Source: Bacteroidales bacterium (GTDB lineage Bacteria; Bacteroidota; Bacteroidia; Bacteroidales; UBA12077). From it: 21,488 nucleotides of DNA. Within the stretch, counting starts at the first letter, position 1. Each line of letters opens with the position of its first letter. The stretch is taken from assembly GCA_003446015.1 (NCBI GenBank), contig DMBU01000070.1, positions 19,281 through 40,768 of the forward strand, read 5' to 3'. A program made the position numbers and the translations under genes. Under the pieces are notes generated by a model. It was not told where the DNA came from and searched no databases. It worked only from the letters and a program-made list of their open reading frames with translations. This document shows positions 8,153 through 15,592 of the stretch, one piece after another.

Positions 8153-8207
8153 ATTTCAATGATATTGTAATCGTCTTGATACTAATATATAAATACTCAA
8201 TACTAAA

Positions 8208-8648
8208 TTACTTTTCGTCTAAAAAGATTTTCATAGAACAATCAGCGATTAGCTCATTATTGCAAGTAATCTTACCATTTATTAGCGTTGTATTAAAAAC
8301 TTTATGTTCAACATTTACTTCAGTAAAAATTATTTCTCCAATTTTAGGAAGTTTATGAATCGTAAGCCTTTGAACTGCACCAATATATCCTGTTGGTACA
8401 TCTTTATTCTCGTTTCTATATTCAAATCCAACACCAACTGCAGCAGTCTGAGCAATGTTTTCAATTAAACCGGGTTCCTGTAAAAATCCATCTTTGCAAA
8501 AGATATTGCTTTCGTTAATTTGCAAACTTCCAATAGTTTGTCCGCCTTCTGCTTTATGCAAATTTTCAACCATAACCATTGGTTCTCTTTGAGGGATAAA
8601 TTGCAAAATCTGATCTCCATTTGCAATTACATGGTCATATATTCCCAT
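8208..8648 (-). CDS. Hotdog 3-hydroxyacyl-ACP dehydratase-like protein
   Basis: A 146-residue hotdog protein resembling FabZ and, more closely, the aryl polyene dehydratases (ApeI/ApeP type). The opening IPQREPMVMV parallels the LPHRxPMLLVD start of that group, and PGLIENIAQTAA (59-70) contains the hotdog helix with Glu63 and Gln67. The FabZ-type catalytic His in GHFPG is not present; the corresponding stretch reads FCKDGFLQEPG. It would remove water from 3-hydroxyacyl-ACP to make the conjugated double bonds, if active. The start overlaps the end of the upstream radical SAM gene by 22 bases, which argues for tight coupling. A non-catalytic hotdog partner is an alternative. Confidence 0.8.
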   Translation of the reverse strand: MGIYDHVIANGDQILQFIPQREPMVMVENLHKAEGGQTIGSLQINESNIFCKDGFLQEPGLIENIAQTAAVGVGFEYRNENKDVPTGYIGAVQRLTIHKLPKIGEIIFTEVNVEHKVFNTTLINGKITCNNELIADCSMKIFLDEK

Positions 8649-9985
8649 AATGGTCCTTTTTTATTTCTTAATCTTAATTTATTTGTAATTGTTGTTGTGT
8701 CTTCATCAGGGAAAACCCACCGTTTCCGGGTATTTCTGGCTCTTTCTTTTAGGGTATCGTAATTTACATCCTTTGATAGATAGTATTTTGGTTCTAAAAG
8801 ATCATCATTTTTTGAAATTACACCTTCCTGAATAGCGTATTCCTGAAGTTTTGTTCCAGGATAAATTCGCATACCGACAAATGTAAAGAAAACAGAGTTA
8901 TCAATTAACTTTGAGTTCTCGAAAGTTTCATTTACGGTTTCATCAGTTTCACCATAACCTCCGGTAATAAGAAAGTGGGCAAATGGAATATCTAATTTAT
9001 TACAAAGTGCAGATTTTTCCAATACTTCCTGAACAGTGAAATTTTTTCCATAGGTTTTCAGGCATTTCTCTGAAATAGCTTCAGTTCCAAATTCAACATG
9101 TTGCAATCCTGATTTTTTAAGAATCTTTAAAAGATCTTCATCTAAATTCTTAAAAGTAAAATATCCTCCCCAGTGAATTTTAATTCCACTTGCAATTATT
9201 TTTTCGGCAAGCTCATAGTTATATTGGTTATTTATATTAAAAACAGAATCTGTAAAGAAAACATAATCGATTGCCTTTTGATAATATAATTTCTTTAAAG
9301 TTTCAACTATTTTATCGGTATTTAAGGTACGTACTTTACTTCCTTCAATTAATGGATAAGTACAATAAATGCAATGATAAGGGCATCCACGTTTGGTTTG
9401 TATGTTTAACATTCCACTTTTTTCCCAATAAAAATCAATTAGATCTTTATCAAAATCTAAGTTTAGATTACTAAAATAACTTTCATTTTTATTAAAAATA
9501 CATTGGCCGTTTTTTTGATATATCAGCCTGCTTATACCCGTATAATCTTCGTTTTTGTCAATGCTGTTTATCAATTTCAATATTGTTTCTTCACCTTCAC
9601 CATAAACCCCGAAATCAGGATTTAGTCTTTTAAACATTAATTCCGGGAAAATAGAGAAACCTGAACCTCCAACAATTATTTTAGCATCAGAAACTGTTCG
9701 AAGATTATCGATTACATTTTTATAATGACTTACAAACTCCTCACGATGATATGAATTTACATCATCGATATTTCGGAAAGATATGCCAATGTATTTTGGA
9801 TTATAGTTAATTGTAATTTCTTTTAGTTCTTCAATTGTACTGAAATTAAGATCGACCATCTTAGTTTCATATTCCGGCAATTTCTCATTTAAATAGGTAG
9901 TTATATATGAAAGACCTATAGGATAAACTGGATAGGGAACAGTATGCTTATTGGCTGATATAAAAAGTATTTTATTTTCTTTCAT
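8627..9985 (-). CDS. B12-binding-type radical SAM enzyme, copy 1
   Basis: A 452-residue class-B radical SAM protein. The N-terminal Rossmann-like region (about 1-145: ILFISANKHTVPYP, IGISFRN, KIIVGGSGF, FGVYGEGEE) has the cobalamin-binding domain pattern, but the DxHxxG lower-ligand motif is missing. The radical SAM core starts at RGCPYHCIYC with the 4Fe-4S Cys201, Cys205 and Cys208. Such proteins next to ACP/KS/dehydratase genes are known as lipid-biosynthesis B12/radical SAM proteins, including in proposed ladderane loci. Reactions could be methylation, ring formation or C-C bond formation on an ACP-bound chain; sequence alone cannot choose. It lies three bases after the acyltransferase stop. 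Confidence 0.88.
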   Translation of the reverse strand: MKENKILFISANKHTVPYPVYPIGLSYITTYLNEKLPEYETKMVDLNFSTIEELKEITINYNPKYIGISFRNIDDVNSYHREEFVSHYKNVIDNLRTVSDAKIIVGGSGFSIFPELMFKRLNPDFGVYGEGEETILKLINSIDKNEDYTGISRLIYQKNGQCIFNKNESYFSNLNLDFDKDLIDFYWEKSGMLNIQTKRGCPYHCIYCTYPLIEGSKVRTLNTDKIVETLKKLYYQKAIDYVFFTDSVFNINNQYNYELAEKIIASGIKIHWGGYFTFKNLDEDLLKILKKSGLQHVEFGTEAISEKCLKTYGKNFTVQEVLEKSALCNKLDIPFAHFLITGGYGETDETVNETFENSKLIDNSVFFTFVGMRIYPGTKLQEYAIQEGVISKNDDLLEPKYYLSKDVNYDTLKERARNTRKRWVFPDEDTTTITNKLRLRNKKGPLWEYMTM

Positions 9986-9988
9986 GAC

Positions 9989-10885
9989 TTAATTTGTTTT
10001 CCAAAACTGGTAATAATTAAACCATTGCATTGGATACATTTTTAAAATTCTTTCAAATTCACTGGAGAATTTCATTACAAATCTTGTAAGTTCTTTTTCT
10101 TGTTCTTCTGGGTTCTTAAATCTGGCAACATTTTGCGGAGGTGTTGCATAAAAGTGATAATGTGTTTTAGATTCTTTCATAGCAAAAGCAAAAGTAACAG
10201 GGACACCAAATCGGGCAGCAAGATAGAAAGGTCCCACTGGGAATAATGCTTTTTGTCCCATAAAATCAACTTCACAAATTTTACTTTCTTCAACAAACCG
10301 ATCACCTGCAATTGCAATGAGTTCTTTGTTTAATAAAGCATTACTTATAGGAATAATATGAGAATAATCGTTTTGAATAGGAATAATATTAACATCTTTA
10401 TTTATCAGGATATCAGACACATAATTTTTTATTTGTTGATGTTCTGCGTCTAGCATCAGAATATTTATCTTTGTATTTAATCTTTCCAATAATTGTCCTG
10501 CTATTTCAAAATTTCCAATGTGTGCATTTACTATTATTCCGCCGGTTTTATTTTCAGTCATTTCACGTAAATACTGCTCTCCATCAAAGTTGTAGGTGAA
10601 TTTACCCTTAAGGCCTCCAAGGATAGCAAATTTATCTAATAGAATCTGACCAAATGAAAAGTAGTTTTTGTAAATACTCCATGTTGATTTCAGCCAGGAA
10701 TATTTAAGAATCTTACGAAAATAATAGTAAGAGAATTTTGAGCTTTTGCGTGAAAAAAGATAGAAATAGAATGCAACAAAAATAAGAATAAAATAAGCAG
10801 GTGTTAGTCCTAAATACCTGAGTGTTAGAACAAATATTTTATAACCTAATACATTTCCACGAGATTGTCCTTTCCATGATGGCAT
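9989..10885 (-). CDS. LpxL/HtrB-family acyltransferase
   Basis: A 298-residue lysophospholipid/lipid A-type acyltransferase. A hydrophobic N-terminal segment (about 29-46) likely anchors it to the inner membrane. The catalytic HX4E motif is His122-Glu127 in NAHIGNFE, followed by the expected AGDR motif near the middle and a PMQWFNYYQFW ending typical of the copies found in aryl polyene and flexirubin loci. It would transfer the finished ACP-bound acyl chain onto a membrane lipid acceptor. The start MPSWKGQSRGN matches the usual start of these family members. It is flanked by an ACP gene (32 bases) and the radical SAM gene (3 bases). Confidence 0.92.
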   Translation of the reverse strand: MPSWKGQSRGNVLGYKIFVLTLRYLGLTPAYFILIFVAFYFYLFSRKSSKFSYYYFRKILKYSWLKSTWSIYKNYFSFGQILLDKFAILGGLKGKFTYNFDGEQYLREMTENKTGGIIVNAHIGNFEIAGQLLERLNTKINILMLDAEHQQIKNYVSDILINKDVNIIPIQNDYSHIIPISNALLNKELIAIAGDRFVEESKICEVDFMGQKALFPVGPFYLAARFGVPVTFAFAMKESKTHYHFYATPPQNVARFKNPEEQEKELTRFVMKFSSEFERILKMYPMQWFNYYQFWKTN

Positions 10886-10917
10886 CTATAAACCTCCAAT
10901 TTCTTTCTAATCATGGA

Positions 10918-11166
10918 TTAGTTAGCTTTTGCCCGGCTTATGATATAATCATAAAAATCCTGAAGTGATTTTATGGTAGCAAAATCTTCGCCTTTTACTT
11001 TAAATCCAAAGTTTCTTTCAATAATGACAACAAGATCTACATAGTCGAGACTGTCAATCTCTAATGTTTCTTTTAGGCTGGCAGTTGGAATAAGCTGATC
11101 TTCTTCAAGCTCAAATTCATCGATTAGAAAATCATTTACCTTATTAATAATTTCCTTATTCTCCAT
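10918..11166 (-). CDS. Acyl carrier protein
   Basis: An 82-residue ACP with the phosphopantetheine Ser39 in EIDSLDYVDLVV. That wording (DSLDYVDL and a C-terminal IKSLQDFYDYI) is the ACP type seen next to the KS and LpxL-like gene in aryl polyene and flexirubin loci, and it differs from the DSIDAxEL type of the two paired ACPs here. It sits between the ketosynthase at 11193-12416 and the LpxL-like acyltransferase, so it probably carries the growing polyene and presents it to both. Confidence 0.95.
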   Translation of the reverse strand: MENKEIINKVNDFLIDEFELEEDQLIPTASLKETLEIDSLDYVDLVVIIERNFGFKVKGEDFATIKSLQDFYDYIISRAKAN

Positions 11167-11192
11167 TTCTAAATTATCTCCTGGTTAATAAA

Positions 11193-12416
11193 TTATTTAA
11201 ATTTTTTCACAATTAAAGAGGAGTTTGTACCTCCAAATCCAAATGAATTTGACAAAAATATATCAATATTATGATTTTTTATAGTTTCTGCAGCAATATT
11301 TAATTTTTCTGAGTATTCATCAGGGTTTTCGAAATTAATATTAGGTGCAACATACGAATTTTGCATCATTAGTACCGAATAAATAATCTCACTCGCACCA
11401 CCCATCCACATTTCGTGTCCGGTCATTGATTTCGTTGAACTTACATATGGTGTTCTTGCCCCAAAAACTTTACTAATCGCTTGTGCTTCATTTAAATCTC
11501 CAACGGGAGTTGCTGTTGCGTGAGCATTAATATAATCAATTTGAGATGCTCTAAGTTGTGCATCTTTAAGAGCCATTTCCAACGATTTTGCAGGACCTTC
11601 AACATTAGGAACAGATATATGATCTCCGTTTGATGAAAATCCATAACCAATAACTTCTGCAATAATAGTTGCTCCTCGTTTTATTGCTGATTCATAACTT
11701 TCTAAAATAACTGTGGCAGCGCCTCCACTGGGGACTAATCCATCACGATCACGATCAAAAGGACGACTGGCTTTTTGAGGCTCATTTTCGCGAATAGAAA
11801 AAGCTGCTAAACCATCAAAACTCCCCATTGAGTGATAGTTAATTTCTTGTCCACCACCACATATAATAATATCTTGCAATCCACTTTTAATAAAATGATA
11901 TCCCATCCCAATTGCATGTGAACCACTTGCACAAGCAGCACTTACAGTAAGGTTTATTCCTCGTAATCTGAAAATGGTGGATAAATTCATTGTAATGGTT
12001 GAATTCATCGATTGAAATATTGCCCCTGAGCCCAAAAGAGCAGTATCCTTTTTTTCTCTTAATAAATCGTATGATTCAACAACAGATTTGGCGGAACTAT
12101 CGTTTCCATACAAAATTCCAACATCACGTGTATCTAAAAAGTCATCATCTATTTTTGCTTGTTTCAAAGCTTCAATAGTAGCAACATAAGCATATTCACC
12201 TTCCTCAGCCATACCTACACGCTGTCGCCTTTTTAATTCGCCTTTTAAATTTGGTTGGTCAAGAATCCCTGTTAAACCAGATCGAAAACCTAGTTCTTTT
12301 CTTAATGGTTCAAAACCAATTCCAGATTTTCCGGTATAAAGAGAGTTGTTAACCTCTTCAATGTTTTTACCAATAGTGGAATAAATTCCCATTCCTGTTA
12401 TTACCACTCTATTCAT
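11193..12416 (-). CDS. Beta-ketoacyl-ACP synthase, active, aryl polyene type
   Basis: A 407-residue FabF/FabB-like ketosynthase with Cys162 in SAACASG, His299 in NAHATATPVGD and His334 in TGHEMWMGGASE. The GHExWM wording instead of GHTLGAAG is characteristic of ketosynthases in aryl polyene and flexirubin clusters. The C-terminal GFGGTNSSL is intact. It probably catalyses priming on the arylacyl starter or the early elongations, since it is encoded in the block with the ammonia-lyase, ketoreductase and ACP. Gaps of 24 and 26 bases separate it from its neighbours. Confidence 0.94.
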   Translation of the reverse strand: MNRVVITGMGIYSTIGKNIEEVNNSLYTGKSGIGFEPLRKELGFRSGLTGILDQPNLKGELKRRQRVGMAEEGEYAYVATIEALKQAKIDDDFLDTRDVGILYGNDSSAKSVVESYDLLREKKDTALLGSGAIFQSMNSTITMNLSTIFRLRGINLTVSAACASGSHAIGMGYHFIKSGLQDIIICGGGQEINYHSMGSFDGLAAFSIRENEPQKASRPFDRDRDGLVPSGGAATVILESYESAIKRGATIIAEVIGYGFSSNGDHISVPNVEGPAKSLEMALKDAQLRASQIDYINAHATATPVGDLNEAQAISKVFGARTPYVSSTKSMTGHEMWMGGASEIIYSVLMMQNSYVAPNINFENPDEYSEKLNIAAETIKNHNIDIFLSNSFGFGGTNSSLIVKKFK

Positions 12417-12440
12417 AGGTCAGTTTTACAGTTTTTTAAA

Positions 12441-13169
12441 TTAAGTGTAAAGGCCACCATTAATTGAAATTACCTCACCTGTCACATAGGAAGCTTTCGA
12501 TGATGCAAGAAATGCAACAACATCTGCAACTTCTTCTGCATTTCCAAATCGACTCATTGGAATTAAACGTTTTAATTCGTTCTCTTCAAGTTCTTTGGTC
12601 ATATCTGTTTTAATAAAACCAGGAGCAACACAATTTACAGTTACATTTTTCTTAGCAACTTCCTGAGCTAATGCTTTACTTGCAGCAATAACTCCTCCTT
12701 TAGCGGCGGAATAATTTGTCTGACCTGGTAACCCTTTAATCCCTGATAATGATACCACGTTAACAATCCTACCATATTTGTTAACAATCATGTCTTGAAT
12801 TAAATGTTTTGTAATATAATAAAAACTGTCCAAATTTGTATTCAAAACATCCTTCCAGTCTTCATCTTTCATCCACACAATTAAAGCATCCTTTCTGATT
12901 CCAGCATTATTAATTAATACCTCAATGATAGAATCTGGATTTTTTTCTTTCCAATTATTTAAAGAATTTCTAATTTCATCGGGATTAGAGACATCAAATT
13001 TCATTAGCTCCCCAGAACCTCCGGCATTCTTTACCTGATTTAATGTATCTTCTGCTTCATTGTCATTACTTCTGTAATTTATAATCACATGATAACCTAA
13101 TTCAGCAATTTTTAAACAAATTGATTTGCCAATACCTCTTGAACCTCCTGTAATTAATGCAAATTTCAT
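12441..13169 (-). CDS. fabG: 3-oxoacyl-ACP reductase (FabG-like SDR)
   Basis: A 242-residue classical short-chain dehydrogenase. The cofactor motif TGGSRGIG (7-14) and NNAG (87-90) are present, as are Asn112 and the Ser140-Tyr153-Lys157 catalytic residues (NYSAAKGG). The C-terminal SYVTGEVISINGGLYT is typical of FabG. It would use NADPH to reduce the 3-oxo group formed by the ketosynthases. The gene starts five bases after the ammonia-lyase stop. It is probably a cluster-dedicated copy rather than the housekeeping FabG, because the locus contains no other general fatty acid synthesis genes in the usual order. Confidence 0.94.
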   Translation of the reverse strand: MKFALITGGSRGIGKSICLKIAELGYHVIINYRSNDNEAEDTLNQVKNAGGSGELMKFDVSNPDEIRNSLNNWKEKNPDSIIEVLINNAGIRKDALIVWMKDEDWKDVLNTNLDSFYYITKHLIQDMIVNKYGRIVNVVSLSGIKGLPGQTNYSAAKGGVIAASKALAQEVAKKNVTVNCVAPGFIKTDMTKELEENELKRLIPMSRFGNAEEVADVVAFLASSKASYVTGEVISINGGLYT

Positions 13170-13174
13170 TGTGA

Positions 13175-14716
13175 TTATTTTATACGGTTAAGTTTATTTT
13201 TTAATAAGTACTGTTTAATGTTCTCAATATGAGGATAAATTGGTGCATCTTCAACAAACTTTGGTACAATTGATCTCATTTCATCGTAAACTTCTTTGGC
13301 AGAATCAGATAGTTTGTCTTTAAAAGACATAAAATCAACAATTTGCAATAAGCTTATGAATTTAATTGATAGTACTTCAAATGTGTTTTCAACTACTTTC
13401 TTTGTTATTAAAGCTGCATTTGTACCCATGCTTACAATATCCTGATTATCGCCATTATTAGGAATACTGTGAACATACATTGGATTTGAGAGCATTTGAT
13501 TTTCGGCTGTTGTAGATGTTGCCGTAAATTGAGCAGCTTGTAATCCTAAGTTCAACCCTAAAATTCCAAGGTTTGCAAATGGAGGAAATTTTTCGTTTAG
13601 CTTATTATTGTACAGATAATTTAGCTGTCTTTCAATAAGCATTGACATTTTTGTGATAACGATTTTTAATTTATCCATTTCCAATGAAACATAATCACCG
13701 TGGAAATTACCTCCGTGAAAGACATCAATGTTTTCACTATCAATAATTGGATTATCGTTTACTGAATTTACTTCGTTAATTAGAACTTTTTCAACGTTTT
13801 GTATTGTCTCATAAACAGGACCTAAAACCTGAGGAACACATCTGAGTGAATAATATTCTTGTACTTTGTCTTTTATAATACCTACATTAACATGATTATT
13901 ATACAAATGATCAGATCTTTTCTTAATTAATTTGCTTGTTTGAACCATTTTACGCATTTCAGCTGCGATTAAATTTTGACCCTCGTGAAGTTTTACCTGG
14001 TTTAGTTCTTTCGAGAAATGATCATCGTATGATTCAACAACCTCATTAATCATGCTTGAAGACATTACTGCCCAATTCAAAAGATTTTTAGAATGAATAA
14101 GATTAATGATTCCTATACCTGACATGCATGAAGTACCATTTATTAAGGCTAAACCCTCACGTAAATATACTTTTAATGGTGTAAGTTTATTTTTTTTGAA
14201 AACTTCGGCAGCAGGTTGAAATTGTCCTTCAAAAAAAATCTCTCCTTCACCGATTAAGTTTAAAGCAAGGTGCGATAATTGAACCAAATCACCACTCGCG
14301 CCAACTCCACCATGCTCAAAGATTTTTGGATATAAATCTTTGTTAATAAATTCTTTTAACAGAAGAACTGCATCTTGATGAACTCCTGAGTAACCCCGCA
14401 TGAACGTGTTAAGTCTTGCTATCATTAAGGCTTTTACATAAATTGGAGGGATGGTGTTTCCCGAGCCTGCAGCATGACTGCGAATAAGGTTGTATTGTAG
14501 TGCGGTTTGATCCTCGTCGCTAATCTTATATTGCGCCATTGGACCAAAACAGGTATTTATTCCGTAAATAACTTTGTTTTTTGAAAAATCATCTAAGAAT
14601 TCAAAATTTTGTTGTACTTTTTTTAATGCTTCTTTATCTAAATCAATCTTCTCTCCTTCAAAAAGAATCTTGTAAAAATCATCAAGATTTAGATTTTTAC
14701 CTCCTAATATTATCAT
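13175..14716 (-). CDS. MIO-dependent aromatic amino acid ammonia-lyase, probably tyrosine ammonia-lyase
   Basis: A 513-residue HAL/PAL/TAL-family enzyme that eliminates ammonia from an aromatic amino acid, here probably tyrosine to 4-coumarate as polyene starter. The MIO cofactor forms from Ala140-Ser141-Gly142 in GGVGASGDLVQLSHLAL; catalytic Tyr51 is in YGINT. The selectivity dyad is Ser80-His81 (LIRSHAAG), which in plain HutH reading suggests histidine, but the Flavobacterium johnsoniae tyrosine ammonia-lyase of the flexirubin type has the same dyad and very similar segments (GGNFHGDY, MYVHSIPNN, NDNPIID). One oddity: NTCFG where the family has NTGFG (Cys56). It is the first gene of the left operon, as expected for starter supply. 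Confidence 0.9.
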   Translation of the reverse strand: MIILGGKNLNLDDFYKILFEGEKIDLDKEALKKVQQNFEFLDDFSKNKVIYGINTCFGPMAQYKISDEDQTALQYNLIRSHAAGSGNTIPPIYVKALMIARLNTFMRGYSGVHQDAVLLLKEFINKDLYPKIFEHGGVGASGDLVQLSHLALNLIGEGEIFFEGQFQPAAEVFKKNKLTPLKVYLREGLALINGTSCMSGIGIINLIHSKNLLNWAVMSSSMINEVVESYDDHFSKELNQVKLHEGQNLIAAEMRKMVQTSKLIKKRSDHLYNNHVNVGIIKDKVQEYYSLRCVPQVLGPVYETIQNVEKVLINEVNSVNDNPIIDSENIDVFHGGNFHGDYVSLEMDKLKIVITKMSMLIERQLNYLYNNKLNEKFPPFANLGILGLNLGLQAAQFTATSTTAENQMLSNPMYVHSIPNNGDNQDIVSMGTNAALITKKVVENTFEVLSIKFISLLQIVDFMSFKDKLSDSAKEVYDEMRSIVPKFVEDAPIYPHIENIKQYLLKNKLNRIK

Positions 14717-14787
14717 TATTGGTTTAAATTATAGGTTAAAGTGGTTAAATATAATAAGTTAGTTCTGTATCCCTTTTTTTAAATATG

Positions 14788-14795
14788 CAAATTTA
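14788..14795 (-). promoter_or_regulatory. Putative -7 box of the left operon
   Basis: On the minus strand this reads TAAATTTG, an exact match to the Bacteroidota TAnnTTTG consensus, about 70 bases before the ammonia-lyase ATG. A TTTG that could be the -33 element lies 28 bases further upstream (14824-14827), which is longer than the usual spacing, so the call is tentative. Confidence 0.4.
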
Positions 14796-14965
14796 ATAAA
14801 TACTTTTAATTATCCTTCGTTTCCAAAATGTTTTAATAAATAATTTTTATCAAATAACAATAATATTATATTAATTAAGTTCATTCGCACATTAATTTTT
14901 ATAAAACTCTGTATCCCCTTAATAATCGGTATAAATAGTTAGTTTTCTAAATTGTTTAGAATTAT

Positions 14966-14973
14966 TAATTTTG
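14966..14973 (+). promoter_or_regulatory. Putative -7 box of the right operon
   Basis: TAATTTTG matches TAnnTTTG exactly and lies about 118 bases before the HTH-like ATG. The -33 element is weak: TTTT at 14943-14946 is at a plausible distance and overlaps the end of the AGTTAGTT repeat at 14937-14944. Confidence 0.42.
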
Positions 14974-14993
14974 GCAATAATTTAATTTGAGTT

Positions 14994-15011
14994 ATTTTAG
15001 TAAACTAAAAT
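14994..15011 (+). promoter_or_regulatory. Inverted repeat in the right-operon leader
   Basis: ATTTTAG and CTAAAAT form a perfect seven-base inverted repeat around TAAA, some 80 bases before the HTH-like ATG and just downstream of the predicted transcription start. It could be an operator for a dimeric regulator or a weak leader hairpin. Confidence 0.35.
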
Positions 15012-15091
15012 TTTAGCATAAAAAAAGGTTTCTTTAGCCTTCGAATAGTAGTTGTATTGTAAAAATGTATTGGGATTTAAGAAAGAATTGA

Positions 15092-15592
15092 ATGAAAGAA
15101 AAAGATGCTTATATCGATTATGAACCTCAGCAACTAATTATGTATGTTGAAAAAGAAGATGGCAGTTTTGGCCCAATTCAAACTGGTTCGTATATCTCAA
15201 AAAATTACCTGGATGATTTTTGGGAAAAAATGTTGAGGCTAAGAAATAATTTATTGGAACAACTTAAAAAAAATGAAATTACACCTGTATATTTTTATAA
15301 GCTTATTCATGATTTTAATGATGTTGAATTAGCTAGAAGAACAGGAATCCCTGTATTTAAAGTAAAGCGACATCAAAAAGTAAATTCATTTAAATCAATT
15401 AAGTTATCTGATCTTCAGAAATATGCCTATGCATTTGATGTGCCTGTTTCAAATTTATTTCAGGCTATTGTTGTTGAAGACAATGAGAACAGGGCAGAGA
15501 CAGATAAAAACATACAGCCAATAATTGTAAAACAAACCAGAACAGAAAATCCATTTTTGGTTATTACCAAAATCGAATCAAATAAGAAATGA
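15092..15592 (+). CDS. Small XRE-like helix-turn-helix protein, copy 2
   Basis: A 166-residue homologue of the protein at 7709-8119. The helix-turn-helix-like part (about 66-127) reads FNDVELARRTGIPVFKVKRH then LQKYAYAFDVPVSNLF; KVKRH (90-94) and the spacing to the last helix match copy 1. It has a longer acidic then basic C-terminal tail of about 40 residues. It is the first gene of the right operon, next to the divergent promoter region, which fits a local regulator, but the consistent four-base ATGA overlap with a BtrH-like gene in both arms also fits a partner protein. The start is the only ATG giving the conserved N-terminal region; an A-rich AAGAAAG precedes it. Confidence 0.75.
   Translation: MKEKDAYIDYEPQQLIMYVEKEDGSFGPIQTGSYISKNYLDDFWEKMLRLRNNLLEQLKKNEITPVYFYKLIHDFNDVELARRTGIPVFKVKRHQKVNSFKSIKLSDLQKYAYAFDVPVSNLFQAIVVEDNENRAETDKNIQPIIVKQTRTENPFLVITKIESNKK

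Larger units (their letters stand above)
14717..15091. promoter_or_regulatory. Divergent intergenic control region between the two operons
   Basis: These 375 very AT-rich bases separate the ammonia-lyase and HTH-like start codons and hold no credible gene. They contain two outward-facing -7-like boxes, two dispersed copies each of CTGTATCCC (14765-14773, 14909-14917) and AGTTAGTT (14757-14764, 14937-14944), and a short inverted repeat at 14994-15011. The leaders are about 65-110 bases long if the boxes are used. All 22 or so genes probably depend on this region. Confidence 0.7.

Noticed and set aside
13175..14716. Histidine ammonia-lyase of histidine breakdown (HutH)
   Set aside because: The Ser-His dyad suggests it, but there is no urocanase or other hut gene, the gene opens a polyene operon, and the sequence follows the flexirubin-type tyrosine ammonia-lyase.
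1..14716. A complete flexirubin (dialkylresorcinol) cluster
   Set aside because: No DarA or DarB homologue is visible in the window; they could lie beyond the left edge, so only the aryl polyene part is claimed.
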